Assembly: GCF_017308975.1 (NCBI RefSeq)
Contig: NZ_JADWPD010000010.1
Location: 62,001 to 126,000 of the forward strand
Reading direction: 5' to 3'
DNA length: 64,000 nucleotides
Origin: Amycolatopsis sp. MtRt-6
Lineage (GTDB): Bacteria; Actinomycetota; Actinomycetes; Mycobacteriales; Pseudonocardiaceae
The position numbers and the translations under genes were made by a program. Positions 63,943 to 64,000 of this stretch are shown here, in pieces. The notes under the pieces were generated by a model. The model saw only the letters and a program-made list of their open reading frames with translations. It ran no database searches and was not told where the DNA came from. The first letter of the stretch is position 1. Each line of letters starts with the position of its first letter.

Positions 63943-64000
63943 ATGACGACCACGCTGTCGGCGCCCGAACACGCCCAGCCCCAGCCGCCCGCGCCCGCCC
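63943..64000 (+). CDS. Start of a gene cut by the window end
   Basis: The visible part reads MTTTLSAPEHAQPQPPAP. CACGGT seven bases before the ATG could be a -10 for a leaderless transcript. A Pro-rich cytoplasmic start before membrane helices is common in glycosyltransferases that follow this kind of two-component system, but too little is visible to identify it. Confidence 0.5.
   Translation, partial: MTTTLSAPEHAQPQPPAPA

Overview
The window comes from a very high-GC actinomycete. Gene content (LGFP-repeat cell-wall proteins, L,D-transpeptidase lipoproteins, an actinomycete integrative element, GAF-ANTAR and PP2C/Ser-Thr kinase signalling, WXG100-like proteins) points to Pseudonocardiaceae and most likely Amycolatopsis; this is inferred from style, not from a database match. 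Most genes are packed with 4-bp start/stop overlaps, and several promoters look leaderless (a -10 hexamer 6-7 bases before the ATG).

0-25 kb is ordinary chromosome: the end of a HelD/HelR-like helicase, an Lrp regulator with an APC permease and a lysA-type decarboxylase, an ECF sigma factor, a catabolic locus (GntR regulator, DapA-family aldolase, four-component ABC importer), a MerR regulator, a stand-alone editing-less threonyl-tRNA synthetase, a Tat-exported phospholipase C, tadA with its partner gene, tRNA-Ser(CGA) and assorted enzymes. The synthetase is preceded by what reads as a complete transcription attenuator: a 16-codon leader peptide with three consecutive Thr codons and mutually exclusive 1:2, 2:3 and 3:4 RNA stems.

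25-36 kb holds a secreted nuclease and two type VII-like islands that face each other. The left one (27.7-31.8 kb, plus strand) encodes WXG100/LXG-like proteins, a YbaB-like protein and small membrane proteins built from one recurring domain of about 50 residues; part of it is tandemly duplicated and decaying. The right one (31.8-35.4 kb, minus strand) is a compact operon of two tiny helical proteins with the same C-terminal tail, a 909-residue FtsK/EccC-like ATPase and a coiled-coil protein, with no membrane core genes. It is my best candidate for an undescribed system.

36.7-47.1 kb is a complete 10.4-kb actinomycete integrative and conjugative element (AICE) in tRNA-Ser(GGA): integrase, excisionase, DUF3631 replication-type ATPase, FtsK/TraSA translocase, small spread-type membrane proteins, GntR repressor with palindromic operators, and a GpgS-like glycosyltransferase as cargo. 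It has 57-bp core repeats, 28-bp arm repeats, a 9-bp iteron array and a CTAG-rich cluster. It carries its own copy of the tRNA terminator.

47.2-64 kb is chromosome again: PP2C phosphatase, HTH-N6 DNA methylase and soluble Ser/Thr kinase side by side; two paralogous L,D-transpeptidase lipoproteins flanking a large sugar-dehydrogenase/PKD/LGFP wall protein; a fatty-acyl-CoA dehydrogenase; a TetR regulator with twin operators; and two two-component systems. The second of these can be linked to three promoters through CACAGC repeats spaced exactly 11 bp.
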